Shown here in pieces: positions 18,899-29,913 of a DNA stretch of 64,000 nt. Source of the DNA: Streptomyces asoensis (GTDB lineage Bacteria > Actinomycetota > Actinomycetes > Streptomycetales > Streptomycetaceae). The translations under genes and the position numbers were made by a program. The notes under the pieces were generated by a model that was given only the letters and a program-made list of their open reading frames with translations, ran no database searches and was not told the origin of the DNA. The DNA lies in NCBI RefSeq assembly GCF_016860545.1, contig NZ_BNEB01000002.1, positions 62,001-126,000 on the forward strand, written 5' to 3'. Position 1 is the first letter of the stretch. The number at the start of each line of letters is the position of its first letter.

Positions 18899-18921
18899 TT
18901 GTCAGTGGCTCCCCCTAGTCT
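18899..18921 (+). promoter_or_regulatory. RecA-independent DNA-damage promoter before uvrA
   Basis: TTGTCAGTG, eight bases, then TAGTCT: an exact fit to TTGTCRGTG-N8-TAnnnT. Unlike the uvrB, uvrC and ogt copies, it leaves a leader of about 45-50 bases before the start codon. Confidence 0.75.
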
Positions 18922-18975
18922 GGAAGAGACGGGGCCTCGCCCCTGTCACTTCTCTCAAGAAAGGTGCGGACCGGC

Positions 18976-22053
<3,078 letters not shown>

Positions 22054-22095
22054 CGGGACGAGGCACACGGGCCGTGCGGCCCGGACGGCACGGAC

Positions 22096-22136
22096 AAGGG
22101 CGGCGCCCCGCGGGAACCCCGCGGGACGCCGCCCTT
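22096..22136. terminator. terminator after uvrA
   Basis: AAGGGCGGC (22096-22104) pairs with GCCGCCCTT (22128-22136), and an inner CCGCGGG/CCGCGGG pair extends the hairpin. It lies between the convergent uvrA and PfkB kinase genes and can serve both strands. Confidence 0.75.
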
Positions 22137-22191
22137 CGGCGTTCCGTCCTGTGCGACGTGATGCGACGCGGTGCGACACGGTGCGGCGCCC

Positions 22192-23115
22192 TCACCTCAG
22201 GTCGGGGAACGCCTCCAGCTCGGCGGCGTACGGCGGTTCCGCACCGGCCCGCGAGCAGGTGACGGCCGCCGCACGGGCGGCGAACCGCAGCAGCCGCTCC
22301 CAGTCCCCGGTGTCCAGCCCGGCGAGCCCCTCGCGGGACAGGGCGCCCTTCACCGCAAGACCGTGCAGCAGCGCCGCGTTCACGGTGTCCCCGGCCCCGA
22401 TGGTGTCCACGACGTCGACCCGTTCGCCCGGCACCGGGACGACCGCGCCGTCCCGGGTGAAGGCGGTCAGCCCGTCCCCGCCCCGGGTGACCACGACGGC
22501 CGACGGGCCGCAGGACAGCCACTCGCGCGGCGTGCCGCCCAGCCACTCGGCATCCTCCTCGGACAGCTTGAGCAGCGTCACCGAGGGCAGCCAGCTCTTG
22601 AAACGGGCCCGGTAGGCGTCGGCGTCCGGGATCAGGCCCGCCCGGATGTTCGGGTCGAGCGCGGTGAACAGCCCCTGCGCCGCCGCGGCCCCCATCAGCT
22701 CCTCGTAGGCGCTCGCACCCGGCTCCAGCACGAGCGAGCAGGTGCCGAAGGACACCGCGCGCGTGCCCGGGGGCAGCGAGCCCGGCGCCGCGAACAGCCG
22801 GTCGGCGGTGCCGTCCACGTAGAAGGAGTAGGCGGCCGAACCGTCGTCGCCGACCGTGGCGACGGCCAGGGTGGTCGGCTCGGGGCCGCGCTGTACCGCG
22901 GACACGTCGACGCCCGACGCGCGCAGCCGGTCCAGCAGGGCCTCGCCGAAGGCGTCCCGTGAGGTGCGGGAGCAGAACGCGGTGGCCGATCCGAGGCGGC
23001 CGAGGGCGACGGCGGTGTTGAAGGGGCCGCCGCCGAGCGCCGGCCGCAGATCGGCGAGCGCGCCCGTGCCCCGGGGCACCAGGTCGATCAGGGCCTCACC
23101 GGCGACGACGATCAC
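22192..23115 (-). CDS. PfkB-family carbohydrate kinase (fructokinase-like)
   Basis: A 307-residue ribokinase-type sugar kinase. The N-terminal substrate side reads VAGEALIDLVP with LGGGPFNTAVALGRLG, and the C-terminal signature DTIGAGDTVNAALLHG carries the catalytic Asp and the anion hole. Fructokinase is the best guess from GEALIDLVP, but PfkB kinases shift specificity easily. It stands alone, convergent with uvrA, and the GTG start at 23115 leads directly into the first strand. Confidence 0.88.
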   Translation of the reverse strand: MIVVAGEALIDLVPRGTGALADLRPALGGGPFNTAVALGRLGSATAFCSRTSRDAFGEALLDRLRASGVDVSAVQRGPEPTTLAVATVGDDGSAAYSFYVDGTADRLFAAPGSLPPGTRAVSFGTCSLVLEPGASAYEELMGAAAAQGLFTALDPNIRAGLIPDADAYRARFKSWLPSVTLLKLSEEDAEWLGGTPREWLSCGPSAVVVTRGGDGLTAFTRDGAVVPVPGERVDVVDTIGAGDTVNAALLHGLAVKGALSREGLAGLDTGDWERLLRFAARAAAVTCSRAGAEPPYAAELEAFPDLR

Positions 23116-23275
23116 GGGGTGGTTCCTTCCAGGCTGTCCGCGGCCGTGCGGACCGTTGCCCGCGGGACGGCCGAACGCCGCGGGAGGGACGAGGGAGCGG
23201 GGACACCGCAGGCCGGGAAGCTACCCCATCACGCGGTCGCGCGTAAAAGCACGCCCGGGCCGCCGGCACCGCCGC

Positions 23276-24244
23276 TCAGTCCCAGTCCCACCCGATACCG
23301 ACCATGCCGGACCGCACGCGTGGCTCGACGAGGTGCACCGAGCGGTGCCGTCCGCTGAGCGGCAGCTCCGCGCGCCCGCCGCGCGGGGCGGCCGCCGAGT
23401 GCTGGGTGAACCGGTGGCAGCGCACCGGCACGGCACGCTCGTCGAAGCGGACCTGGAGGGCGTACTGGCCGCCCGCCGTGCCGAAGTCACGGACGTACTC
23501 GCGCGAGACGTCGGCGGTGCCGTCCTCGACGCCGTAGCGGAAGAGGAACGTGTCGCCGGCCCTGAGGCGGGTGTCGAAGAGCAGCTCGGCCACGAGCACG
23601 CCGGTGTCGTGGTGGCGGCGTATCCGGCCGGCCCGGCAGTTCTCCAGGGCGTGCACCGTCATCCGCTCCGGCGCGCACCCGGGGTCGCCGTGGTGGACGG
23701 CCACGAAGCGGTCCACGCCGTCGCGGTGCGCCCGCACGATGTGCTGCGACTCGCGCCCCAGGAGCTCCCTGCGCGACCCGATGCGCACCCGCTCGTGATG
23801 GCCCAGGGTGTGCAGCCCGCCGTCGACCGGGCACTCCAGTTCGCCGAGCAGTTGTTCGAGGATGCCGGAGGCCGCGAGGAGGGAGCGGTAGGAACGGCCC
23901 GCGGACGGCCCGGCCGTCCGGTCGCCGGCCCCGCCGCCGGGTTCCGCGAGCAGCCGGATCAGGGATTCGTCCGGCAGCTGGAGGATCTCCTCCAGCGCGC
24001 GGACGGCGCGCAGCGACTCGGGGCGCTGCGGCCGCCGGGCGCCCTGCTGCCAGTAGCTCAGGCTCGTCACGCCCACCTTCACCCCATGACGCGACAGATG
24101 GTGCTGGACGCGTTGCAGGGGCAGGCCACGGGCGGCGATCGCGGCCCGCAGCGCCACGTGGAAGGGCCCGCCCCGCAGGGCCGTTTCCAGTTCCGCGGAG
24201 GCGGCGTCGGCTGCGGCGTCCGCGTGCTGTGTGGCGTGCGGCAT
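23276..24244 (-). CDS. helix-turn-helix (XRE-like) transcriptional regulator
   Basis: About 322 residues. Residues ~27-85 form a lambda-repressor-type HTH (FHVALRAAIAARGLPLQRVQHHL, then TSLSYWQQGARRPQRPESL). The longer C-terminal part is mostly beta and ends in many Arg and Trp residues; it looks like a sensory or dimerisation region found in similar Streptomyces regulators, without a named ligand domain. The frame extends to 24421, but the ATG at 24244 is preferred because it begins the recognisable protein. Divergent from uvrC across 307 bases. Target genes unknown. Confidence 0.7.
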   Translation of the reverse strand: MPHATQHADAAADAASAELETALRGGPFHVALRAAIAARGLPLQRVQHHLSRHGVKVGVTSLSYWQQGARRPQRPESLRAVRALEEILQLPDESLIRLLAEPGGGAGDRTAGPSAGRSYRSLLAASGILEQLLGELECPVDGGLHTLGHHERVRIGSRRELLGRESQHIVRAHRDGVDRFVAVHHGDPGCAPERMTVHALENCRAGRIRRHHDTGVLVAELLFDTRLRAGDTFLFRYGVEDGTADVSREYVRDFGTAGGQYALQVRFDERAVPVRCHRFTQHSAAAPRGGRAELPLSGRHRSVHLVEPRVRSGMVGIGWDWD

Positions 24245-24551
24245 GCAGAGGCCTTTCTGTGAATGCTCGCGACGGCTGGTCAAACCGTTCGCGCGGGTGG
24301 TCGGGCCCGGCCGGCGTCGCCGGAGTTCCTTCACCTCCGTGAGGCGGCCCTCGGGGCCCGAGTTCCCCCGCATTGAAGCGTGTTGACCAAGTCCCGACAA
24401 CACCTGATGCCCGAGTGGCACATGCGGGTGGCCGAGTCGGCGCCGCGGGTGTGCCCTGCGTCACCGCCCGCCCGTCCACGGCCCCCGCGGACACCCCGGC
24501 CGTCGTCCACAGGCCGCCGGAGTGTCACCCCGCGCCAGTAGGGTGTGAGAC
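24245..24551. other. 307-base divergent intergenic region before uvrC
   Basis: It holds the uvrC damage promoter next to the uvrC start and the unassigned promoter of the divergent HTH regulator. No other gene or strong hairpin was seen. Confidence 0.5.
24522..24544 (+). promoter_or_regulatory. RecA-independent DNA-damage promoter before uvrC (weaker)
   Basis: GTGTCACCC, eight bases, then TAGGGT. The TGTCA core, the 11-base gap and the -10 are kept, while the GTG triplet after TGTCA has become CCC. The -10 ends 7 bases before the uvrC ATG, as in uvrB and ogt, so a leaderless transcript is expected. Confidence 0.55.
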
Positions 24552-26669
24552 ATGGCCGACCCCTCCAGCTACCGTCCCGAGCCGGGACAGATCCCGGACT
24601 CTCCCGGGGTGTACCGCTTCCGCGACGAGCACCGCCGGGTGATCTACGTCGGAAAGGCGAAGAGCCTGCGCCAGCGCCTGGCGAACTACTTCCAGGACCT
24701 GGCCGGCCTTCACCCGCGCACCCGCACGATGGTCACCACGGCCGCGTCGGTGGAGTGGACGGTGGTGTCCACGGAGGTCGAGGCGCTCCAGCTGGAGTAC
24801 TCCTGGATCAAGGAGTACGACCCCCGGTTCAACGTGAAGTACCGCGACGACAAGAGCTACCCGTACCTCGCGGTGACGATGAACGAGGAGTTCCCGCGGG
24901 TCCAGGTGATGCGCGGCCACAAGAAGAAGGGCGTCAGGTACTTCGGCCCCTACGCGCACGCGTGGGCGATCCGTGACACCGTCGACCTGCTCCTGCGGGT
25001 CTTCCCCGTGCGCACGTGCTCCGCCGGTGTCTTCAAGAACGCCGCGCGCACCGGCAGGCCCTGTCTGCTGGGCTACATCGGCAAGTGCTCGGCGCCCTGC
25101 GTCGACCGGGTCTCCGCCGAGGAGCACGGCGAACTCGCCGAGGACTTCTGCGACTTCATGGCCGGCCGGACCGGCACCTACCTCCGCCGCCTGGAGAGGC
25201 AGATGACGGAGGCGGCCGAGGAGATGGAGTACGAGCGCGCCGCCCGCCTGCGCGACGACATCGAGGCCCTGAAGAAGGCCATGGAGAAGAACGCGGTCGT
25301 GCTCGCCGACGCGACCGACGCCGATCTGATCGCGGTCGCCGAGGACGAGCTGGAGGCGGCCGTCCAGATCTTCCACGTCCGCGGCGGACGCGTCCGCGGC
25401 CAGCGCGGCTGGGTGACGGACAAGGTGGAGGACGTCACCACCGGCGCCCTGGTCGAGCACGCCCTCCAGCAGCTGTACGGCGAGGAGCGGGGCGACTCCG
25501 TCCCCAAGGAGGTCCTGGTCCCCGCCCTGCCCGAGCCCGTCGAACCCGTCCAGGAGTGGCTCACCGGGCGCCGCGGGTCCAACGTGTCGCTGCGCATCCC
25601 GCAGCGGGGCGACAAGAAGGCCCTGATGGAGACCGTCGAGCGCAACGCGCAGCAGGCGCTCGTCCTGCACAAGACCAAGCGCGCCTCCGACCTGACGACC
25701 CGCTCGCGGGCCCTGGAGGAGATCGCCGACGCCCTCGACCTGGACAGCGCGCCGCTGCGCATCGAGTGCTACGACATCTCGCACCTCCAGGGCGACGACG
25801 TCGTGGCCTCCATGGTCGTCTTCGAGGACGGCCTCCAGCGCAAGGGCGAGTACCGCCGCTTCCAGATCAAGGGCTTCGAGGGCCAGGACGACGTCCGCTC
25901 CATGCACGAGGTGATCACCCGCCGCTTCCGGCGCTACCTCGCGGACAAGGAGCGGACGGGGGAGTGGACCGACGGCGAGGACACCTCCGCCGGCGCCGGT
26001 CCGGTCTCCGCCGAGGGCTCCGGGCCCGCCCTCACCGACGTCGGCGAGGCCCCGCTGACCAGCAGCCTCAAGGACGAGGACGGGCGCCCCAAGCGGTTCG
26101 CCTACCCGCCCCAGCTCGTCGTCGTCGACGGCGGACAGCCGCAGGTCGCGGCGGCCAAGCGGGCGCTGGACGAGCTCGGGATCGACGACATCGCGGTCTG
26201 CGGCCTGGCCAAGCGCCTGGAGGAGGTCTGGCTGCCGGACGACGACGACCCGGTCGTCCTGCCCCGCAGCAGCGAAGGCCTCTACCTGCTCCAGCGCGTG
26301 CGCGACGAGGCGCACCGCTTCGCGATCACCTACCAGCGCACCAAGCGGGCCAAGCGCTTCCGCGCCGGCCCCCTGGACGACGTCCCCGGCCTCGGCGAGA
26401 CGCGCAAGCAGGCACTGATCAAGCACTTCGGCTCGGTGAAGCGGCTGCGCGCGGCGACGATCGACCAGATCTGCGAGGTTCCGGGCATAGGCCGCAAGAC
26501 GGCGGAGACCATCGCCGCGGCCCTCGCTGGGGCGGCCGCGCCCGCCCCCGCCGTGAACACGGCGACCGGAGAGATCATTGATGACGAGGAACCCGATACG
26601 ACGGCGGGTTTCCCCGGTGACCCCGTGACGGCGGGCGCCCCGGAAGAACGACGGGGGCAGGAGACATGA
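24552..26669 (+). CDS. uvrC: excinuclease ABC subunit C
   Basis: A 705-residue endonuclease of nucleotide excision repair that cuts on both sides of a lesion held by UvrB. Domains in order: GIY-YIG nuclease ([21 protein letters not shown], the 3' cut), a UVR motif near residue 215 that binds UvrB, the RNase H-like nuclease ([20 protein letters not shown] and [14 protein letters not shown], the 5' cut) and paired helix-hairpin-helix motifs ([29 protein letters not shown]). A non-conserved Ser/Gly insert lies near 480-500. First gene of uvrC-rapZ-yvcK-whiA. Confidence 0.97.
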   Translation: MADPSSYRPEPGQIPDSPGVYRFRDEHRRVIYVGKAKSLRQRLANYFQDLAGLHPRTRTMVTTAASVEWTVVSTEVEALQLEYSWIKEYDPRFNVKYRDDKSYPYLAVTMNEEFPRVQVMRGHKKKGVRYFGPYAHAWAIRDTVDLLLRVFPVRTCSAGVFKNAARTGRPCLLGYIGKCSAPCVDRVSAEEHGELAEDFCDFMAGRTGTYLRRLERQMTEAAEEMEYERAARLRDDIEALKKAMEKNAVVLADATDADLIAVAEDELEAAVQIFHVRGGRVRGQRGWVTDKVEDVTTGALVEHALQQLYGEERGDSVPKEVLVPALPEPVEPVQEWLTGRRGSNVSLRIPQRGDKKALMETVERNAQQALVLHKTKRASDLTTRSRALEEIADALDLDSAPLRIECYDISHLQGDDVVASMVVFEDGLQRKGEYRRFQIKGFEGQDDVRSMHEVITRRFRRYLADKERTGEWTDGEDTSAGAGPVSAEGSGPALTDVGEAPLTSSLKDEDGRPKRFAYPPQLVVVDGGQPQVAAAKRALDELGIDDIAVCGLAKRLEEVWLPDDDDPVVLPRSSEGLYLLQRVRDEAHRFAITYQRTKRAKRFRAGPLDDVPGLGETRKQALIKHFGSVKRLRAATIDQICEVPGIGRKTAETIAAALAGAAAPAPAVNTATGEIIDDEEPDTTAGFPGDPVTAGAPEERRGQET

Positions 26670-27724
26670 CCGAGCACGACGCACACCCCGCGACAGAGCG
26701 GGAACAGACGCCCACTACGGTGCCCACAGGCGCGCCCCGGCAGGATCCGGGGGGACCCGGCGGGGATTCCCCCGCGGCCGCCGACAGCCCACAGCAAGAA
26801 GTACGCCAGGAAGACGGAGCACAGGTGAGTACGGACGTCACGCCGCCAGGGATCCCCGAGGCGGCCATCCCCGAGCTGGTGATCATCTCCGGCATGTCCG
26901 GGGCCGGCCGTTCCACGGCGGCCAAGTGTCTGGAGGACCTCGGCTGGTTCGTCGTCGACAACCTGCCGCCCGCCCTGATCCCCACCATGGTGGAGCTGGG
27001 CGCCCGCTCCCAGGGCAACGTGGCCCGGATCGCGGTCGTCGTCGACGTCCGCGGCCGGCGCTTCTTCGACAACCTCCGCGAGTCCCTCGCCGACCTCGAG
27101 GCGAAGGGCGTCACCCGGCGGATCGTGTTCCTGGAGTCCTCCGACGACGCCCTGGTGCGCCGCTTCGAGTCGGTGCGCCGCCCGCACCCCCTCCAGGGCG
27201 ACGGCCGCATCGTCGACGGCATCGACGCCGAGCGCGAGCTGCTGCGCGAGCTGCGCGGCGACGCCGACCTGGTGATCGACACCTCCAGCCTCAACGTGCA
27301 CGAACTGCGCGCCAAGATGGACGCCCAGTTCGCCGGCGACGAGGAGCCCGAGCTGCGGGCCACCGTCATGTCCTTCGGCTTCAAGTACGGTCTGCCGGTC
27401 GACGCCGACCTCGTGGTGGACATGCGCTTCCTGCCCAACCCGCACTGGGTCCCGGAGCTGCGCCCCTACACCGGCCTCAACGAGGAGGTCTCGGCGTACG
27501 TCCTCAACCAGCCCGGCGCCAAGGAGTTCCTGGACCGGTACGCCGAGCTCCTCCAGCTGGTCGCCGCGGGCTACCGCCGCGAGGGCAAGCGCTACGTCAC
27601 CATCGCGGTCGGCTGCACCGGCGGCAAGCACCGCTCGGTGGCCATGTCGGAGAAGCTCGCCGCGCGGCTCGCGGCCGAGGGCGTGGAGACGGTGGTCGTG
27701 CACCGGGACATGGGACGGGAATGA
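26666..27724 (+). CDS. rapZ: RNase adapter RapZ-family P-loop protein
   Basis: Up to 352 residues. It is a nucleotide-binding protein of the RapZ/YvcJ family, with Walker [10 protein letters not shown] and a conserved C-terminal domain ending SYGCTGG-like ([18 protein letters not shown]). In E. coli RapZ delivers small RNAs to RNase E in control of amino-sugar synthesis; in Gram-positives the role is less clear. The ATG at 26666 overlaps the uvrC stop. It gives a disordered Pro/Gly/Glu-rich lead of about 65 residues. A GTG at 26825 with GGAG 5 bases ahead may be the true start of a shorter form. Confidence 0.9.
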   Translation: MTEHDAHPATEREQTPTTVPTGAPRQDPGGPGGDSPAAADSPQQEVRQEDGAQVSTDVTPPGIPEAAIPELVIISGMSGAGRSTAAKCLEDLGWFVVDNLPPALIPTMVELGARSQGNVARIAVVVDVRGRRFFDNLRESLADLEAKGVTRRIVFLESSDDALVRRFESVRRPHPLQGDGRIVDGIDAERELLRELRGDADLVIDTSSLNVHELRAKMDAQFAGDEEPELRATVMSFGFKYGLPVDADLVVDMRFLPNPHWVPELRPYTGLNEEVSAYVLNQPGAKEFLDRYAELLQLVAAGYRREGKRYVTIAVGCTGGKHRSVAMSEKLAARLAAEGVETVVVHRDMGRE

Positions 27725-28788
27725 CAGGACGTTCTCCACGGCTCGGCCGGCTGCGCAGGACCGCCCCCGACGGGCGGGTGAGCCGGCCGGTCGAGGCCCG
27801 CGGCGCCAGACCGCGCCGCCGCGGCACCCAGCCCAAGGTCGTCGCCCTGGGCGGCGGCATGGGGCTGTCCGCCTCGCTCGCCGCGCTGCGCCGGATCACC
27901 GGTGACCTCACCGGCGTCGTCACGGTGGCCGACGACGGCGGCTCCAGCGGCCGGCTGCGCGAGGAACTGGGGGTGCTGCCCCCGGGAGACCTGCGCAAGG
28001 CGCTGGCCGCGCTGTGCGGTGACGACGACTGGGGCCAGACCTGGGCCCGGGTCATCCAGCACCGCTTCCAGTCGCAGGGCGAGATCAACGGCCACGCCGT
28101 GGGCAACCTGCTGATCGTCGCCCTGTGGGAGCAGCTGGGCGACCACGTCCAGGCGCTGGACCTGGTCGGCAGGCTGCTGGGCGCGCAGGGGCGGGTGCTG
28201 CCCATGTCCGCCGTGCCGCTGGAGCTCCAGGCGCTGGTCAAGGGCCACGACCCGGAGCGCCCGGACGACGTCGACACCGTACGGGGACAGGCGACCGTCG
28301 CGTTGACGCCGGGCGAGGTGCAGTCCGTGCACCTGGTGCCGCACGACCCGCCGGCCGTCCCGGAGGCGGTCGCCGCCGTCCTGGACGCCGACTGGGTGGT
28401 GCTCGGACCCGGTTCCTGGTTCTCCTCGGTGATGCCGCACCTGCTGGTGCCCGACCTGCTGGACGCCCTCGTGGAGACGAAGGCGCGCCGGGTGCTCTCC
28501 CTGAACCTCGCCCCGCAGCCCGGAGAAACCGAGGGCTTCTCCCCGCAGCGTCATTTGGAGGTTTTGGGACGACACGCCCCTAAACTCGCCCTGGACGTGG
28601 TGCTGGCCGATGTGGCCGCCGTGCCCGACCGCGACTCCCTGACCGACGCCGCCAAGAGGTTCGGTGCCGCGGTCGAGCTGGCGCCGGTGGCCAGGCCCGA
28701 CGGAACCCCGAGGCACGACCCGGAGCTGTTGGCCGCCGCGTACGACCGTATTTTTCGGATGCATGGAAGGATCGGCCCATGGCGATGA
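27721..28788 (+). CDS. yvcK: YvcK/CofD-like (GlmR) gluconeogenesis factor
   Basis: A 355-residue protein of the YvcK/GlmR group, related in fold to CofD. The phosphate-binding start [19 protein letters not shown] and the block [17 protein letters not shown] are complete. YvcK binds UDP-GlcNAc and directs carbon toward the cell wall in Bacillus and mycobacteria. A basic leader of about 35 residues precedes the fold. The ATG at 27721 overlaps the rapZ stop (ATGA), and its own end overlaps the whiA start by 10 bases, so the trio is translationally coupled. Confidence 0.93.
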   Translation: MTGRSPRLGRLRRTAPDGRVSRPVEARGARPRRRGTQPKVVALGGGMGLSASLAALRRITGDLTGVVTVADDGGSSGRLREELGVLPPGDLRKALAALCGDDDWGQTWARVIQHRFQSQGEINGHAVGNLLIVALWEQLGDHVQALDLVGRLLGAQGRVLPMSAVPLELQALVKGHDPERPDDVDTVRGQATVALTPGEVQSVHLVPHDPPAVPEAVAAVLDADWVVLGPGSWFSSVMPHLLVPDLLDALVETKARRVLSLNLAPQPGETEGFSPQRHLEVLGRHAPKLALDVVLADVAAVPDRDSLTDAAKRFGAAVELAPVARPDGTPRHDPELLAAAYDRIFRMHGRIGPWR

Positions 28789-29768
28789 CGGCAGCGGTGA
28801 AGGACGAGATCTCCCGGCTCCCCGTCACCCGGACCTGCTGCAGAAAGGCGGAGGTCTCCGCGATTCTGCGGTTCGCCGGCGGCCTCCACCTGGTGAGCGG
28901 GCGCATCGTGATCGAGGCGGAGCTGGACACCGCGATGGCGGCCCGCCGGCTCAAGCGGGACATCCTGGAGATCTTCGGCCACAGCTCGGAGCTGATCGTG
29001 ATGGCCCCGGGCGGTCTGCGGCGCGGCTCGCGCTATGTCGTGCGGGTGGTCGTCGGCGGTGACCAGCTGGCCCGGCAGACGGGACTGGTCGACGGCCGCG
29101 GCCGTCCGATCCGGGGCCTGCCACCGCAGGTGGTCTCCGGGGCGACCTGCGACGCCGAGGCGGCCTGGCGCGGGGCCTTCCTGGCGCACGGTTCGCTCAC
29201 CGAGCCGGGCCGTTCCTCCTCGCTCGAGGTGACCTGCCCGGGCCCGGAGGCCGCGCTCGCGCTGGTCGGCGCCGCCCGCCGGCTGTCCATCGCCGCGAAG
29301 GCCCGCGAGGTGCGCGGCGTCGACCGGGTCGTCGTCCGCGACGGGGACGCGATCGGCGCGCTGCTGACCCGCCTCGGCGCGCACGAGTCGGTGCTGGCCT
29401 GGGAGGAGCGCCGGATGCGCCGTGAGGTGCGCGCCACGGCGAACCGCCTCGCGAACTTCGACGACGCCAACCTGCGCCGCTCGGCGCGCGCGGCCGTCGC
29501 CGCCGGGGCCCGCGTCCAGCGCGCCCTGGAGATCCTCGCCGACGACGTGCCCGAGCACCTCGCGGCGGCCGGCCGGCTCCGCATGGACCACAAGCAGGCC
29601 TCCCTGGAGGAGCTGGGCGCGCTCGCCGACCCGCCGCTGACGAAGGACGCGGTCGCGGGGCGGATCCGCCGTCTGCTGGCGATGGCCGACAAGCGCGCCT
29701 CGGACCTCGGCATCCCGGGCACGGACGCCAACCTCAGTGACGAGCTCGCCGACAACCTCGTCGGCTGA
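28779..29768 (+). CDS. whiA: sporulation transcription factor WhiA
   Basis: A 329-residue regulator. WhiA works with WhiB to activate septation genes such as ftsZ in aerial hyphae of Streptomyces. The N-terminal half is the LAGLIDADG-homing-endonuclease-like fold ([11 protein letters not shown] ... [17 protein letters not shown]), which has lost nuclease activity. The C-terminal DUF199 helix-turn-helix is seen in [21 protein letters not shown]. ATGs occur at 28779 and 28785; the second (MTAAVKDEI) is the start usual in the family. It ends the uvrC-rapZ-yvcK-whiA operon. Confidence 0.97.
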   Translation: MAMTAAVKDEISRLPVTRTCCRKAEVSAILRFAGGLHLVSGRIVIEAELDTAMAARRLKRDILEIFGHSSELIVMAPGGLRRGSRYVVRVVVGGDQLARQTGLVDGRGRPIRGLPPQVVSGATCDAEAAWRGAFLAHGSLTEPGRSSSLEVTCPGPEAALALVGAARRLSIAAKAREVRGVDRVVVRDGDAIGALLTRLGAHESVLAWEERRMRREVRATANRLANFDDANLRRSARAAVAAGARVQRALEILADDVPEHLAAAGRLRMDHKQASLEELGALADPPLTKDAVAGRIRRLLAMADKRASDLGIPGTDANLSDELADNLVG

Positions 29769-29778
29769 CTCCCCCTCA

Positions 29779-29822
29779 GAACGCCGGTGGCCGCGCCCGA
29801 TCGGGTGATGCCACCGGCGTTC
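29779..29822. terminator. terminator after whiA
   Basis: A perfect 13-bp stem, GAACGCCGGTGGC (29779-29791) with GCCACCGGCGTTC (29810-29822), and a smaller CCCGATCGGG hairpin within the loop. It closes the uvrC-whiA operon. Confidence 0.8.
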
Positions 29823-29852
29823 GGCGTGGTGGTGCTGCGGTCTTGACTGGAT

Positions 29853-29868
29853 CATGAACTGTCATGAG
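29853..29868. promoter_or_regulatory. paired TCATGA palindromes before the carboxypeptidase gene
   Basis: TCATGA-ACTG-TCATGA, with a TTGACT hexamer ending at 29849. It lies 46 bases before the carboxypeptidase start and may mark a promoter with an operator. Low certainty. Confidence 0.3.
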
Positions 29869-29913
29869 CCTGGCAGGGTTCGCTGCTGGGGCGGACTCAC
29901 GCAAGGGGGGTTC

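Noticed and set aside
26926..27720. Long in-frame extension upstream of yvcK
   Set aside because: It lies inside rapZ in another frame and reads as Arg/Pro/Gly-rich shadow; the conserved protein starts at 27721.
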